Below are positions 1 to 10,230 of a DNA stretch of 64,000 nucleotides, piece by piece. The stretch is from Blastomyces gilchristii SLH14081. Its lineage: Eukaryota > Ascomycota > Eurotiomycetes > Onygenales > Ajellomycetaceae. The notes beneath the pieces are model-generated. The model searched no databases and was not told the DNA's origin. It was given only the letters and a program-made list of their open reading frames with translations. Each line of letters opens with the position of its first letter. Position 1 is the first letter of the stretch. The stretch is taken from the NCBI RefSeq assembly GCF_000003855.2, contig NW_003101674.1, forward strand, positions 2,322,250 through 2,386,249. Direction: 5' to 3'. The translations under genes were made by a program, and so were the position numbers.

Positions 1-1
1 T

Positions 2-148
2 GGAATGAAATCACTAGACACGAAGAACCAACGACCGGGGATGGACAGTCAAGCTACATCGGCATCTGGTGGTCCCAATCCGAATCAGAAATCTGACGTA
101 GTGAGTACACGTCAAACCCGTGTGGCTAGTTCGTGGACTAAAGATTAG
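2..148 (+). CDS. Possible 3' end of a gene cut by the window edge
   Basis: Frame 2 is open from the window edge to a TAG at 146-148, giving about 48 residues that are Ser/Gln/Thr/Asn-rich and end in RVASSWTKD. A long T-rich stretch follows, as expected of a 3' UTR. I recognise no domain, and the first frame is also open for about 31 codons, so frame choice is uncertain. It could equally be non-coding. Confidence 0.22.
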   Translation, partial: GMKSLDTKNQRPGMDSQATSASGGPNPNQKSDVVSTRQTRVASSWTKD

Positions 149-2329
149 AAGTAGCATCTACTACGGTCATGGACCGGCTAAGTCAGCTTTCTCCTTGGTT
201 TTCCAGGGTAGTTCCTGCCTCCTTTCCTTTTACTCACGACTCTTTCCTCTTTCCGTTCTCGTTTTATTTCTCTTTGCGACTTCGTTTACTTGTGTAAGAC
301 GATTATGGCCTCATTTCTGCATATATACTATTCGGTTTCGCTTTTTATATTTCCTAGCTATCTCTCGCTTTTGTTTTTCGCACTACTACCTCGTACCATT
401 GCGTTTTTATTGTGGCTATGCTGTCATTGTCGTTACTGCTTTATTATCTTTTTGGTTTCACTTTATTCATTTTATTACCTTTTTTTGGGCTTTACCTTTC
501 CTAATATGTCGTTGGTATTTGTCTTTTTTTTTTTGATGTTTCTTTAAATCTCTCTTCTATTTCCTCCCCCGTATCTCACATCACATTCTTCCCGTGTTTC
601 TGAACGAATCTGCCCTGTTTGGCACCCCCGATATACTTCCTTTTTGTTGAATTCGTTATCTTTGGCGTATGGCGTAGGCAGGGTTCAAACATAACCTCAG
701 TTTCGGCCGGGGAAAAACCAAGACGACCTGGGTGGTGGAGTGGAATAGTTGCGACGGCTTACTTGATTTTATGTGTGTGTGTATAGGTGTTTTCGTCTTC
801 TGTGTGTTTCTTAAAGAAGAGTGGAGCAGCAAGCAGCAACGTGTATTTCATTTTCGCACACGTAGTTATTAGTTATATCTGTGCGCCTTGTTTTTTTTTT
901 TTTTCTACTGTCCCTTCTAATTTACTTTTCATCTTTTCTCCGTTACTATTTATATTTTAACCCTCTCCCCTTGAATCTATTTCCGTTATTTTTCTTTTGA
1001 CCAGTGGACCCACTCGTTAATGCTATTTTTTTTTTTAAAAAAAAAAAGAAAAAAAAATTATTTGTGCCGCGGTTTTCCTCATCGGGAATATCATCATCAC
1101 CATCGTCATACCATCCAATTTCAAGTGACGGGGCAAATTTTGGGAAATACGTTTGATATCTGTGTCACAGGCGTTGCGTGGTTGTCAGTCAGCTCTTGCT
1201 ATACTTTTACCAAAATACCCTGCTTTGTTTTCTTTTGATGAGAAAGCTTTTTTCTCGATTCCTTTTTCTTTCCGGGCCTTTTTTTTTTTTTTTTTTCAAA
1301 ACAAAAAGAAAAAAAGAAAAAAGAAAAAAAGAAAAAAGAAAAAAAGAAAAAAGAAAAAAAGAAAAAAGAAAAAAAGAAAAAAGAAAAAAAGAAAAAAAGG
1401 CTAGGAGTTGTGGGGGAGAGGAAGAGAGCTTATTGTGGTTTTTGAACTTCAATAAACAAATCTAAAGAGTTTCAAACATTATTTGAATTCCTAGCCTTCA
1501 AAACAATAATAATCAAAACAATCAACTATCCCACCGTGTGTCCAGCGCCAATTCATTCCCACGGGGATGCGTTGAGGACGGCCAGGTTCCAATCCTTGTG
1601 CGCCTGTTTCAGCTATTTATAAAGCGCCTCAAGAATCATATTCGTCTTGCCTGTTGCTTCCTGTTGCTGGAATAGGATATATTTAACAGCAGGTAGCGAT
1701 CGAATAACTGGTAACTACGCAGTACTTATTATGAAGGACTCAAAAGCCCAATCAACGCCCAAAGACTAGCCTGTCTGTCTGTAGGTGTGCGACGACGTCG
1801 CAAGACTGGATTGGATGGAGCTTTGATTCAATGATGAATCCTGACGAATCATCCTTCTCCCGCCGTTGCAAAACGGCCAGATCGCGGCTTGCCGAACAGC
1901 TCACCTTGAAGGGAGCTTCCAACGTGCCCGCGATGCTGGAGCTTGATAGGCTCTATTTATCCAGCAGCCTGGGAGCCTTTTATATTTGAAGGCCTCCGGA
2001 GAGTCGGCGATGCAAGGCGGAAATCAACCCTGCCTGTCTGAGTCTATGTATCGAGTGCTTTTGGAAGATTCATGGGGACCTATCTGAGTATCGCCCCCAA
2101 GGCCTCAATATTTACTTCTAATTCTGTGTGACTACATAACTTTGGCTGGCCTCTGCTGGGTTTAATTTTTTGACGTTCTCAGAGGAGGTTCGAATCCCGG
2201 ACACACATATATTTTTTACGGTATCATTCCCTACTAAGTGCCCTTCTTCCAAAAGACTTGCAATTCGTACCCAGTGTCAGATCAATGTTGAACTTCATAG
2301 AAACGTTCCGCGGTTTCGTGACCAGGACT
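149..2329. other. Non-coding spacer, T-rich then mixed
   Basis: From 149 to about 1000 the plus strand is strongly T-rich; open frames there read as Phe/Leu/Ser-rich low complexity and have no recognisable domain. A (GT)n patch lies near 771-784 and an A/G microsatellite at 1297-1400. The stretch 1450-2329 has ordinary composition; I see no gene in it. A GGTTCGAATCC string near 2189 resembles a tRNA T-loop but no cloverleaf surrounds it. Confidence 0.5.
1297..1400. repeat. A/G microsatellite
   Basis: Alternating blocks of five to seven A separated by single G, with an approximate 14-nt period. It follows a run of 16 or so T at 1280-1297. All open frames through it are Lys/Arg repeats (plus) or Phe/Leu repeats (minus) and are artefacts of the repeat. 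Confidence 0.9.
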
Positions 2330-3151
2330 CCTCCCGTTGCCTACACCACCACCCAAGACTATACAGGAATCTTATTTCCTCACCCGGATACCCCCTGAAA
2401 TCCGCGTTCTAATCTACAAACTCATCTTCGGCCGCGATACAATCCACCTCTTGCACAACAAGGGCCGTATCAGTCATATCCGCATACCCTCTACGAAGCC
2501 GAACTAGGCGCAACGAATATGATCATTTTTACTTTCAATGCTCAGTCGACAGGTTGCAGGTCGCAGGTCTCCAGCCTTCCTCCTAACATGCCACCAAATC
2601 CACAATGAGGCCGCCCCTCTCTTCTACTCCACGCCTGTCTTCCAGGAGACATGGAATCCATTCGCCAAGCTCATCGGGCCGGAGAACCTGTTCACATGTC
2701 AGATTCCTCCGGGCGCCACCCACCCGTCCACCTCTAGCTGGCGTAGAGTTGCTCCGGACCGCCCGCTTCCACCATCAGTAGCAGGGGGAGCCAACCAAAG
2801 ACAGTGGTGGGACCGATGCTGTGGGCCTCGTCGGTGGCGGCGGATAGTAGCTACAACAAGGACGAGGAGAGGAACGTCTATGATGAGTTCTGCGATATAT
2901 TGGCGACGAAAATGTATGGACTAAGGGTTCCTCATGCTTGTTCTGGTGTCGCTGCCTGCTGGCCCGGTTCGGTCGCTGGACGCTGAGTGGCATCGTCCCA
3001 TCCGGCGCCTGAGGGGACTGATGGAGTTTTCGCTTGAGATACGGAATGAGTCTGATGCGGAGGCTGAGGATACGGAGGCCTTGGTAAGGTTTTTGAGGGA
3101 GACGGTTTGTACGCGGAGACAGAGGAGGGGGGGGGGGGTTGTGTTGAAGTA
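2330..3151 (+). pseudogene. Decayed DUF7730/F-box-like protein relic
   Basis: Conceptual translation in shifting frames gives pieces in the order expected of the fungal DUF7730 (F-box-like) family: near 2372 a segment IPPEIRVLIYKLIFGRDTIH, then near 2582 LLTCHQIHNEAAPLFYST, then near 2880 a fragment with FCDILATKMYGLR, then near 2990 EWHRPIRRLRGLMEF and LVRFLRETV. The family typically carries PPEIR.LIY, LLTCRQIY.EA.PLLYS and a late amphipathic segment. Stop codons (for example TAG just after the first segment near 2506) and at least two frame changes break the reading, and no intron placement I could find repairs them. GC content is that of ordinary genes, so loss was by drift rather than hypermutation. 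Confidence 0.6.
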
Positions 3152-3897
3152 ATTCGGACTGGCTTGTTGCCCGTCCGTCCGAAGGGGAGCGGAGGCAAGG
3201 GAGGAGAGTGCTTAGATGTAATGTACTAGTGAAACTGCGCCTGTACTCTCCTTCGATAACTATATGATAATTCCTCATTGTTACATCGCGTGTGGTTTTA
3301 AGAGGTTCTTGAGGCTAGCCTTCCTTTTAATTTAAGCATATTTATTTTGCTTATAAGAAAGTAAGATCCTAATCTGATACTATCCCTTGATAAAACAAGT
3401 AGGTTAATGAATATCAAGTTCATCCTGTCATAAGAAAAAAGAAAAGAAATTAACGCCAATTTTTTGATATTCTGATATGCGTAAGGAGTGTTGGTGCGTT
3501 TCAAAGAAATCATGTACATCGACGGTCCGACCATGGAAGAGAGCCCCTCATCAAAGTCAAGAAAAAAAACTGTAAAAATGAAGTCACAAATCATTAGAAG
3601 CCATGGGGGCGTCATTAAAGGAAGGACAGTAGTCGAAATGCCGCTGATGCTAGACGTATACTCATAATTTGAGAAACGCATGATGATGAAAAGAAAGGGG
3701 TTTGGTTAAAGGTAAAATAGGAAGGTAAATGGATATAAGTTGAAAATTAGGAGATACGAGGTATAATCAATCATGAGGGATAAAATGTACGGTAATATCA
3801 AATTAACATAACTGGGCGTGGAGTAAAAATATTTAAAGCATGGACGATGGGCTTATCTCCCCTCCGCGCGTGCCACAAGTTGTCGTTTATATTTCAT
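3152..3897. other. Spacer downstream of the repeat-protein gene
   Basis: AT-rich, no supported coding region; a minus-strand open frame of 127 codons around 3298-3681 has no recognisable domain. Probably contains the 3' UTR of the minus-strand gene that ends at 3898. Confidence 0.5.
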
Positions 3898-6000
3898 TTA
3901 GAAGAAGACCGGAAGAGCGAACCTCCGTTCTCTGAGATACCCAGAATGGGTAGGATATGCCTCTGAATATGGAGGCTCAATGTGAGAGCTAGGAGTAGGA
4001 TATGGTGGCGATGTCACTGGATAAGAGGACATGACATCACTGCTCGTGCCAGTAGGATAGGGTGACGATGTCACTGGATATGAGGACATGACATCACTGC
4101 TCGTGCCAGTAGGATAGGGTGACGATGTCACTGGATATGAGGACTTGACATCACTGCTCGTGCCAGTAGGATAGGGTGACGATGTCACTGGATATGAGGA
4201 CATGACATCACTGCTCGTGCCAGTAGGATAGGGTGACGATGTCACTGGATATGAGGACTTGACATCACTGCTCGTGCCAGTAGGATATGTTGACGATGTC
4301 ACTGGATATGAGGACTTGACATCACTGCTCGTCCCAGTAGGATAGGGTGATGATGTTACTGTATACGACGGTTCGACGTCACTGCTTGTAGGGTGATGAG
4401 AATAAGACGTGTGTGGGTAGTGAGGATACGAAGGTTGTGGATAGTGAGGATAAGATGATGTTGTTGGATATGAGGGCTTGACATCACTGCTCGTAGGATG
4501 ATGAGAATAAGACGTGTGTGGGTAGTGAGGATAAGATGATGTTGTTGGATATGAGGGCTTGACATCACTGCTCGTAGGATGATGAGAATAAGACGTGTGT
4601 GGGTAGTGAGGATAAGATGATGTTGTTGGATATGAGGGCTTGACATCACTGCTCGTAGGATGATGAGAATAAGACGTGTGTGGGTAGTGAGGATAAGATG
4701 ATGTTGTTGGATATGAGGGCTTGACATCACTGCTCGTAGGATGATGAGAATAAGACGAGTGTGGGTAGTGAGGATACGACGGGTGTGGATAGTGAGGATA
4801 CGACGGGTATGGATAGTGTGATGTCATTGGATATGAGGGCTTGACATCACTGCTCATGCCAGTAGGATATGGTGACGTCGTTGGATACGACGGTTCGACG
4901 TAACTGCTGGTAGGGTGATAAGAAGACTGTGGTGGATAGTGAGGATAAGACGTGGGTGAAGAGTGAGGATAAGACTGGGGTGGATAGTGAGGATAAGACG
5001 TGGGTGAATAGTGAGGATAAGAGGGAGGTGTAGTTGTTGTCTGGTACCATCCTCCGCAAGCATCGCCACCGCACTTAGTGACGGTGGTGGTAACCGTGTA
5101 AACTGTCGGGCAGCTTGTTAGGCAATAAGGAGGACACTCGGATGTGCGAGTGTAAGTAGGAGGCGGAGGAGTGTAAGTAGGAGGCGGAGGAGTGTAAGTA
5201 TGAGGCGGAGGAGTGTAAGTAGGTAGGGTGAGCGTCTTAGTAGTAGTATACCACGTAGTTGTCGTCCAGGTAGAAGCAGTTTCCCAGGTAGTATAGTAAG
5301 TATGGCCACCCGAGGAAGTGGTAGGTGTCGAGTGGGGGAACCACTTTGTTCTGGTTATCGTATCCGTTACAGTATAAGTTGTAACTCTATACGTGGTTTT
5401 GGTAGGATGGACGGAGTAAGACTTCGTAATAGTAGGATGGGTGGTGACTGGGTGTGAAGAAGGGGGAACTGGATATGAATCCGTAATGTTTGGAGGAACT
5501 GGATATGAACCTGTAGCACTACTAGAGGGACTGACGGAGAAGGAGTCCGTAATAATAGGAGGGGTGGTGACTGGGTGTGAAGAAGAGGGAACTGGATATG
5601 AACTCGTAACTTTTGGAGGAACTGGATAGGAACCCGTCCCACTGGAAGGTGGAACTGGATAAGACTTCGTGGTACTGTGCGGATGGACTGGGTAAGACGA
5701 GTCCGTCACAGAAGGTGGTTTCGAGGAAGATGGAGGCGCAACTGGATATGATGAGAATGATGAGTATGTAACTGGAGGTGGAGTCGGGTACGAGCTCGTA
5801 TCACTGGGAGGAAGAGTCGGGTAATAAGAGTCAACCGAGGTATGCTCCGAGTAAGCAGGATACGAGTCCGTCACAGGAGGAACCGGATAGCTTGAATGAG
5901 TCTCCGACGACACGGGATCCCCATAAGGAGGATACTTTCCTGGCAGCGCGAACGCAAATTCGGCGACGGCCGCCACGAAAAGCGTTGCAGACACCCTCAT
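3898..6000 (-). CDS. Secreted Tyr/Pro/Ser/Thr-rich tandem-repeat cell-surface protein
   Basis: A single-exon 700-aa protein starting at ATG 6000. Residues 1-20 (MRVSATLFVAAVAEFAFALP) look like a signal peptide. The rest is almost wholly low complexity: SYPVPP-type repeats (about 20-200), a Thr-rich stretch with YTVTDTITRTKW and tandem TYTPPPP, then one small Cys-bearing island near 290-320 (CPPYC, SCPTVY, KCGGDACGGWY), and finally two families of perfect tandem repeats. The 27-residue unit (PSYPTTSSYPHYPHTSYSHH plus PTSSDVK) occurs about four times; the 19-residue unit SSYPVTSSPYPTGTSSDVK occurs about six times. The C-terminus (FALPVFF) is hydrophobic but too short for a GPI signal. It is most likely an O-glycosylated secreted or wall-associated protein; I cannot name it. 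Tyr-rich repeats could allow oxidative cross-linking, but that is inference. Confidence 0.75.
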   Translation of the reverse strand: MRVSATLFVAAVAEFAFALPGKYPPYGDPVSSETHSSYPVPPVTDSYPAYSEHTSVDSYYPTLPPSDTSSYPTPPPVTYSSFSSYPVAPPSSSKPPSVTDSSYPVHPHSTTKSYPVPPSSGTGSYPVPPKVTSSYPVPSSSHPVTTPPIITDSFSVSPSSSATGSYPVPPNITDSYPVPPSSHPVTTHPTITKSYSVHPTKTTYRVTTYTVTDTITRTKWFPHSTPTTSSGGHTYYTTWETASTWTTTTWYTTTKTLTLPTYTPPPHTYTPPPPTYTPPPPTYTRTSECPPYCLTSCPTVYTVTTTVTKCGGDACGGWYQTTTTPPSYPHYSPTSYPHYPPQSYPHSSPTSYPHYPPQSSYHPTSSYVEPSYPTTSPYPTGMSSDVKPSYPMTSHYPYPSYPHYPHPSYPHYPHSSYSHHPTSSDVKPSYPTTSSYPHYPHTSYSHHPTSSDVKPSYPTTSSYPHYPHTSYSHHPTSSDVKPSYPTTSSYPHYPHTSYSHHPTSSDVKPSYPTTSSYPHYPQPSYPHYPHTSYSHHPTSSDVEPSYTVTSSPYPTGTSSDVKSSYPVTSSTYPTGTSSDVKSSYPVTSSPYPTGTSSDVMSSYPVTSSPYPTGTSSDVKSSYPVTSSPYPTGTSSDVMSSYPVTSSPYPTGTSSDVMSSYPVTSPPYPTPSSHIEPPYSEAYPTHSGYLRERRFALPVFF
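4015..4375 (-). repeat. 57-nt coding minisatellite
   Basis: About six copies of a 57-nt unit that encodes 19 residues in the C-terminal part of the secreted protein. Copies differ by only a few bases (for example ATG/AAG giving Met or Lys at the last position), so they have been homogenised recently. Confidence 0.9.
4387..4770 (-). repeat. 81-nt coding minisatellite
   Basis: About four near-identical 81-nt units (27 codons) plus diverged flanking units, immediately 5' (in the gene) of the 57-nt array. Unit starts are spaced 81 nt apart at roughly 4451, 4532, 4613 and 4694. The unit shares the SSDVK block with the 57-nt unit, which suggests one array arose from part of the other. Confidence 0.9.
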
Positions 6001-8565
6001 GACGAGAATCAGAGCACTCCGTCAAGAGATTTATGGTGTGGGCTATAAGCTGGCTTTTTTGAGAGCGTCCGAAGCCAAGATAGCGACAGTTAAGACTAGC
6101 TAATCACTGAAAGCGAGCGGATTTGTCCAAGAGAACAAAGTGTAAAAACTTCTATAAGAAGATATAATCTTCAAACGAGTGTAGGCAAATAGGACGTTGA
6201 CTGAAAGAAAGGGAACATCGCTCCCTTTATGAATATTTATACCCTTTTCAGCGGGTTTATCATTGTTGCCCAAGATATTGAGACTCCATGGGTCTAAAGT
6301 CTCTAGTGTCCCAGTAACTTGACGGAGAACAGGACTTGCATCTCCCCCCCTCGATGAATAATACCCAAGGGTATTCAAGAGCCCCACGAAGAGAAACGAG
6401 ACTTGGTTGTTGAGGGAGATCTTCCCAGGCCAGAGGAGAAAAGTTTACTGCAACGCCTCAATGACGAAGGCGTGCCACCAGCTGATGCAGCCACAAGAGA
6501 CAAGACGGGCGTTGCAACTGGAGCAATCGTCGTTGCCCAGCCCACCATGGTTCGTGGGATAAAAAATAATAAAAAATCATGGATTGTTCCCATGGCCGAG
6601 GTCCGCTTGGCGGGAGAGTTGCCTCAACTGGGCCAGCAAACAGCAGGGCCATTCGTATAGAAGTGGAGGGTTTTGATATAAAAAGTCTCACAATTTAGTT
6701 ATTGGATGACTAAAGCGGCCGAGATCTGGGTAAATACCGCGTAATGCGCAATACATTCCGGCGTAAAGGCGGCTGAGAAGGTTACTAGTCGTTGTGGATT
6801 AAAAATAGAACTGTAATATATCGCGCTTAACTGTTCTTGGAATAATATTTACTTCTGTGGCTCAACGAACGCAGATTTCAAACCCTAATAATAAGTGAAC
6901 CAACCCCCCAGCCTCTTCGCTGTTATCAGCACCGTTCCAGTTTAGCTTAGGGCTGCCTCGATTTCGCCCTAAGGTTTAACTATGCATAACTGCGTATGGT
7001 GATGTTCAGATGTGACAGCGATCGCCATAATTGGCCTGGTTTCACTCATGCCAAAAGCCACAAGTTGCGTCATAGTCCACTCACAGACTCCAAGGCAACC
7101 TGATGACGCCAATTGCTCGTCGAAACAAAACTTGCCAAACTATCCGACCTTTTTTCTCCCCGATTTCTACGGAGCAGAAAGGCTCCAAGAAACCCGCTTT
7201 CCATTTCCGTTGAGATTGCCGAGGGGGGTAGAGCCGTAACCCCCCAACCACCCTTCAGCTAGAACACTTTGACCGATGCCTTCAGTATTCCTACTTCCAA
7301 GGCAAAGTGGAAGTGTATGATTGCCCTAGATCGTTTTATTATTTCGGATGGAGGCGTTGGGGCAAGGAAATCTAAGATCGGTATACGAGTATAGTAACTA
7401 TACTTCCAACTCCAAAGTACAGACTTTCCTCAGGCTCTAAAAAGAACAACAGCCTGGCTTGGGCGATAGTCAAGCCATAATCGTTGGCCACACTATTGGC
7501 AGTTTTCAGGATCTTGTATCCATTCAAATGGTATCATCGGAGAACGGTGTGCATAAACGAATTTTTGATGTCTGCCATTTTTTATGTCGGATGTATCCCT
7601 TCTCGCATGGCGCAGAAATGTTGCTCCACATTTTTTGGGACAAACTCTCCGACGAGCAATTCGCCAACTTCCATTTCCAACGCTTTTTGTCATTTTATTT
7701 ATTGATAAATTTATTTATTTTTAAGTCGAATCGTGAATGCACTGAGACCTGCCTACAACATCACGAGGAAGGCGAACGAGGTACCATCCCAATGAGGCAA
7801 CAATTTTACGCCTGCCCTCCCTCATGGCATGGCACCTCGAGTGACTCAATCTTCTTTTTTGACGCGAACAAAGTCGGTTGTACTGGGCGCGGTCATTCCT
7901 GGCATCCTGAGACACATTTTATTAGTGTTCTAATTACTGGAAGCTATGATGCTGAGGGGAATGTAATTGATGAGATTTTGCGCTCGCCGCATCAAGGTGT
8001 ACATCCCCGTCCGCCACTTATTAGAGCTTAGTTCTCCACGACTTGATTTTAGGATTGGTGACTTGTCAAGTGTGGATATCTCTTGACCTTTTGGAAGCAA
8101 CCTGCCTGCATATTCAAAAGGGCTAGAATTAAACGATGTCTCAGTTGATATCTCGTAGGCAATGCAGATGTAGAAAAATCCAACCCCACCTGCCTTCCTG
8201 TTTTTTTCTTTTTTTGTCAACCGCCTCGCCTCCAATGTTACGCTTCCTTTTTCGCCTTGAACTGCCACGTTTACTGCGAGCTCTAACTGGACAGCAGGGA
8301 ACTCACAATGGTCAAAGACTTGGGCTGCTTTGTGCCGACCGAAATTATGTTTACTTCTTCACATTGGATGATGGGTTGCTATATGGTCATTTGACTGATG
8401 AATCCATGCGATTAAGGAATCATTATTCACGATGAGTGTGCATTAGGTTGTCTAAATTTTCTATTTATTTCGACCACTTTGTCCAAGTGTTTCAGGGTTG
8501 CTAACCCGATTCGGTGTATCTTGACTTGATATCCCAATGCACACCCCATACTCTCATTTAATAGA
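6001..8565. other. Spacer between the repeat-protein gene and the MCT permease
   Basis: Contains the upstream region of the minus-strand secreted protein (6001 onward). Several 60-190 codon open frames exist but none shows a recognisable domain, and some lack ATG. The stretch 7484-8040 has adjacent plus-strand frames with a hydrophobic piece and an ALRPAYNITRKANEVPSQ-like piece, separated by stops; it may be a decayed membrane-protein gene, but I cannot assign it. Confidence 0.4.
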
Positions 8566-10230
8566 TCACCCGCACAGAGTCCGTCCATGCCGAACAACTT
8601 TCGCGGCGACAAAGCAAACCAATCCCGCAAAATAGCAGACGGTGGTAAATGTAATGAGACCCCAGTAATTGCCGCCATTGCTGGTAAGAATCGCTCCTGC
8701 GATTGGAGTGCCCGTCAAGGTTCTGGGAGGAGAACTGGTTAGCATCGAATTGGACCTGAGTTTGCATGATACCAGAAAAACCGCCAGAGGAACGTACCCA
8801 AGACTAACAACGGTATAAGCTGTTGCATAATATCGCCCATAGTCTTCTGTTTTACAGCATTCGCCGATGCAAACAGGCGTCAAGCTGATGTTGCTCCCGC
8901 TTCCGAATCCAAATACCAACGCATATACTACTAACATTGCAACGCTATCACCAGCCGGCAACCATAGGCAAGCGCAGGATAAGAAGCAAATCGCCACTGT
9001 CGCGATCATAGTGTTGAACCTTCCCATGTAATCTGCAGTGAACCCTGGGATCCATCTTCCGAAACAGGATCCGACATTAAGGATAGCAAGCACCTGGTAC
9101 GAGAACTTTTCCGACATGCCGTGAGAAAGAGCATAAGCGGAGATGTACGTGATCGGGATAAAAAGGCCCCATTCTATGAAGAATATTCCAAGCGTTGTCA
9201 GTGCAAATTGTGGTTCCCATAAGATCCGGAAGTCGGGAAGTATATTTTCCTTCGTTGCCTTTTTCTTTGGCAACCTCGACTTGATCAGTATGCACCCGAT
9301 TGTTACTGAGACAAGCGTAACCAAAGCCATAGCGCGAGTCGCCCATGCAAAACCCACTTTGGGTAACAGATCCTGCATCATTAATGGGTACACAATGCCA
9401 CCAACGCTCCCTCCTGTTGCGGCAATTCCCGTTGCTCTGCCCCTTAAACGGTAGAAGAAGTGGCCTGGGCTAGCGAAGGCCGGGGTGAAGATCAGAGACA
9501 CAGCAATTCCACCAATAACCCCCCATACAACCATGAAATGCCAATATTCCTCGCAAAATCCGACCAGGGAAATGCTGAGCATTACCATGACGGCGCCTGC
9601 AAGGACGAGAAATCGAGGACCTTTGGCATCGAAGATTGGGCCGATTTGGAGACCACCAAAGAACATGAGGAACGCATAGATGCCGAATATCCAGCTGATG
9701 CTGCGCTGGCTATACTCCTTTAGCTGATGCGTACTTATCCATGCTAGAAATGATCCTAACGAATTCGAAAGACCCAGAGTGCCGAAGAGAGCCATGAAGG
9801 ATCCAAAAACGACAAGATATGCCTCTACCCCGCCTTCGGGGTATATATTTCCCTCAAGATCTCTCGATAAGCTGTCCGCTCCGGGTAGTTGTGAACCTGG
9901 GCCATCGCCGTTCTCCTCTAGGGCTAGGGATGAATTTGATTTCCTGTTTGGGTATTTTTCGATATCCCTTATATTCTTGTCATCAGTGGCTCCTAAGGTT
10001 GAGAGTATATTTTCGGTCTCGATGAACCCCTTTCCGATATTCCCTTCTCCTTTTACTTTTTCGTCCATCTCAACATCGCCTATCTGTTTTTCGCCAGATG
10101 CTGTTGAAACCGATTGAGCCGGGGGAGGGGGGGATGATTCCCCTTGTTGGCCATCTTGGACATTAAGATGGCCGCTATTTTGTTCATTGAATCCCCCATC
10201 AGCACCAGGGGCTTCAGGAATTCGTTTCAT
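8566..10230 (-). CDS. MFS monocarboxylate-transporter-like permease
   Basis: Start ATG at 10230. The open frame is 554 codons, but an in-frame 75-nt intron lies at 8723-8797 (donor GTACGTT, branch-like TGCTAAC, acceptor CCCAG). Removing it gives 529 aa and turns an unlikely stretch into SLGTLTGTPIAGAIL, the conserved MCT-family loop. Residues 1-130 are hydrophilic and presumably cytosolic; about 12 membrane segments follow. Family hallmarks seen are ATGGSVGGIVYPLM in the middle and GRWIPGFTADYMGRFN in the second half. The MCT-like branch of the major facilitator superfamily carries monocarboxylates or related small acids across the plasma or mitochondrial membrane by proton symport; the substrate here is unknown. 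The frame is intact, neighbours are unrelated. Confidence 0.88.
   Translation of the reverse strand: MKRIPEAPGADGGFNEQNSGHLNVQDGQQGESSPPPPAQSVSTASGEKQIGDVEMDEKVKGEGNIGKGFIETENILSTLGATDDKNIRDIEKYPNRKSNSSLALEENGDGPGSQLPGADSLSRDLEGNIYPEGGVEAYLVVFGSFMALFGTLGLSNSLGSFLAWISTHQLKEYSQRSISWIFGIYAFLMFFGGLQIGPIFDAKGPRFLVLAGAVMVMLSISLVGFCEEYWHFMVVWGVIGGIAVSLIFTPAFASPGHFFYRLRGRATGIAATGGSVGGIVYPLMMQDLLPKVGFAWATRAMALVTLVSVTIGCILIKSRLPKKKATKENILPDFRILWEPQFALTTLGIFFIEWGLFIPITYISAYALSHGMSEKFSYQVLAILNVGSCFGRWIPGFTADYMGRFNTMIATVAICFLSCACLWLPAGDSVAMLVVYALVFGFGSGSNISLTPVCIGECCKTEDYGRYYATAYTVVSLGYVPLAVFLVSCKLRSNSMLTSSPPRTLTGTPIAGAILTSNGGNYWGLITFTTVCYFAGLVCFVAAKVVRHGRTLCG

Noticed and set aside
120..547. Phe/Leu-rich hydrophobic open frames resembling membrane proteins
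   Set aside because: T-rich low-complexity DNA; overlapping frames are equally open and no family motif is present.
1153..1465. Lys/Arg-repeat open frames
   Set aside because: Translation of an A/G microsatellite; no other coding evidence.
2184..2205. GGTTCGAATCCCGG string resembling a tRNA T-arm
   Set aside because: The 5-bp T-stem does not pair fully and no acceptor, D or anticodon arms could be found upstream.
4356..4730. Minus-strand repeat open frame overlapping the secreted protein in another frame
   Set aside because: Shadow frame of the 81-nt coding minisatellite.
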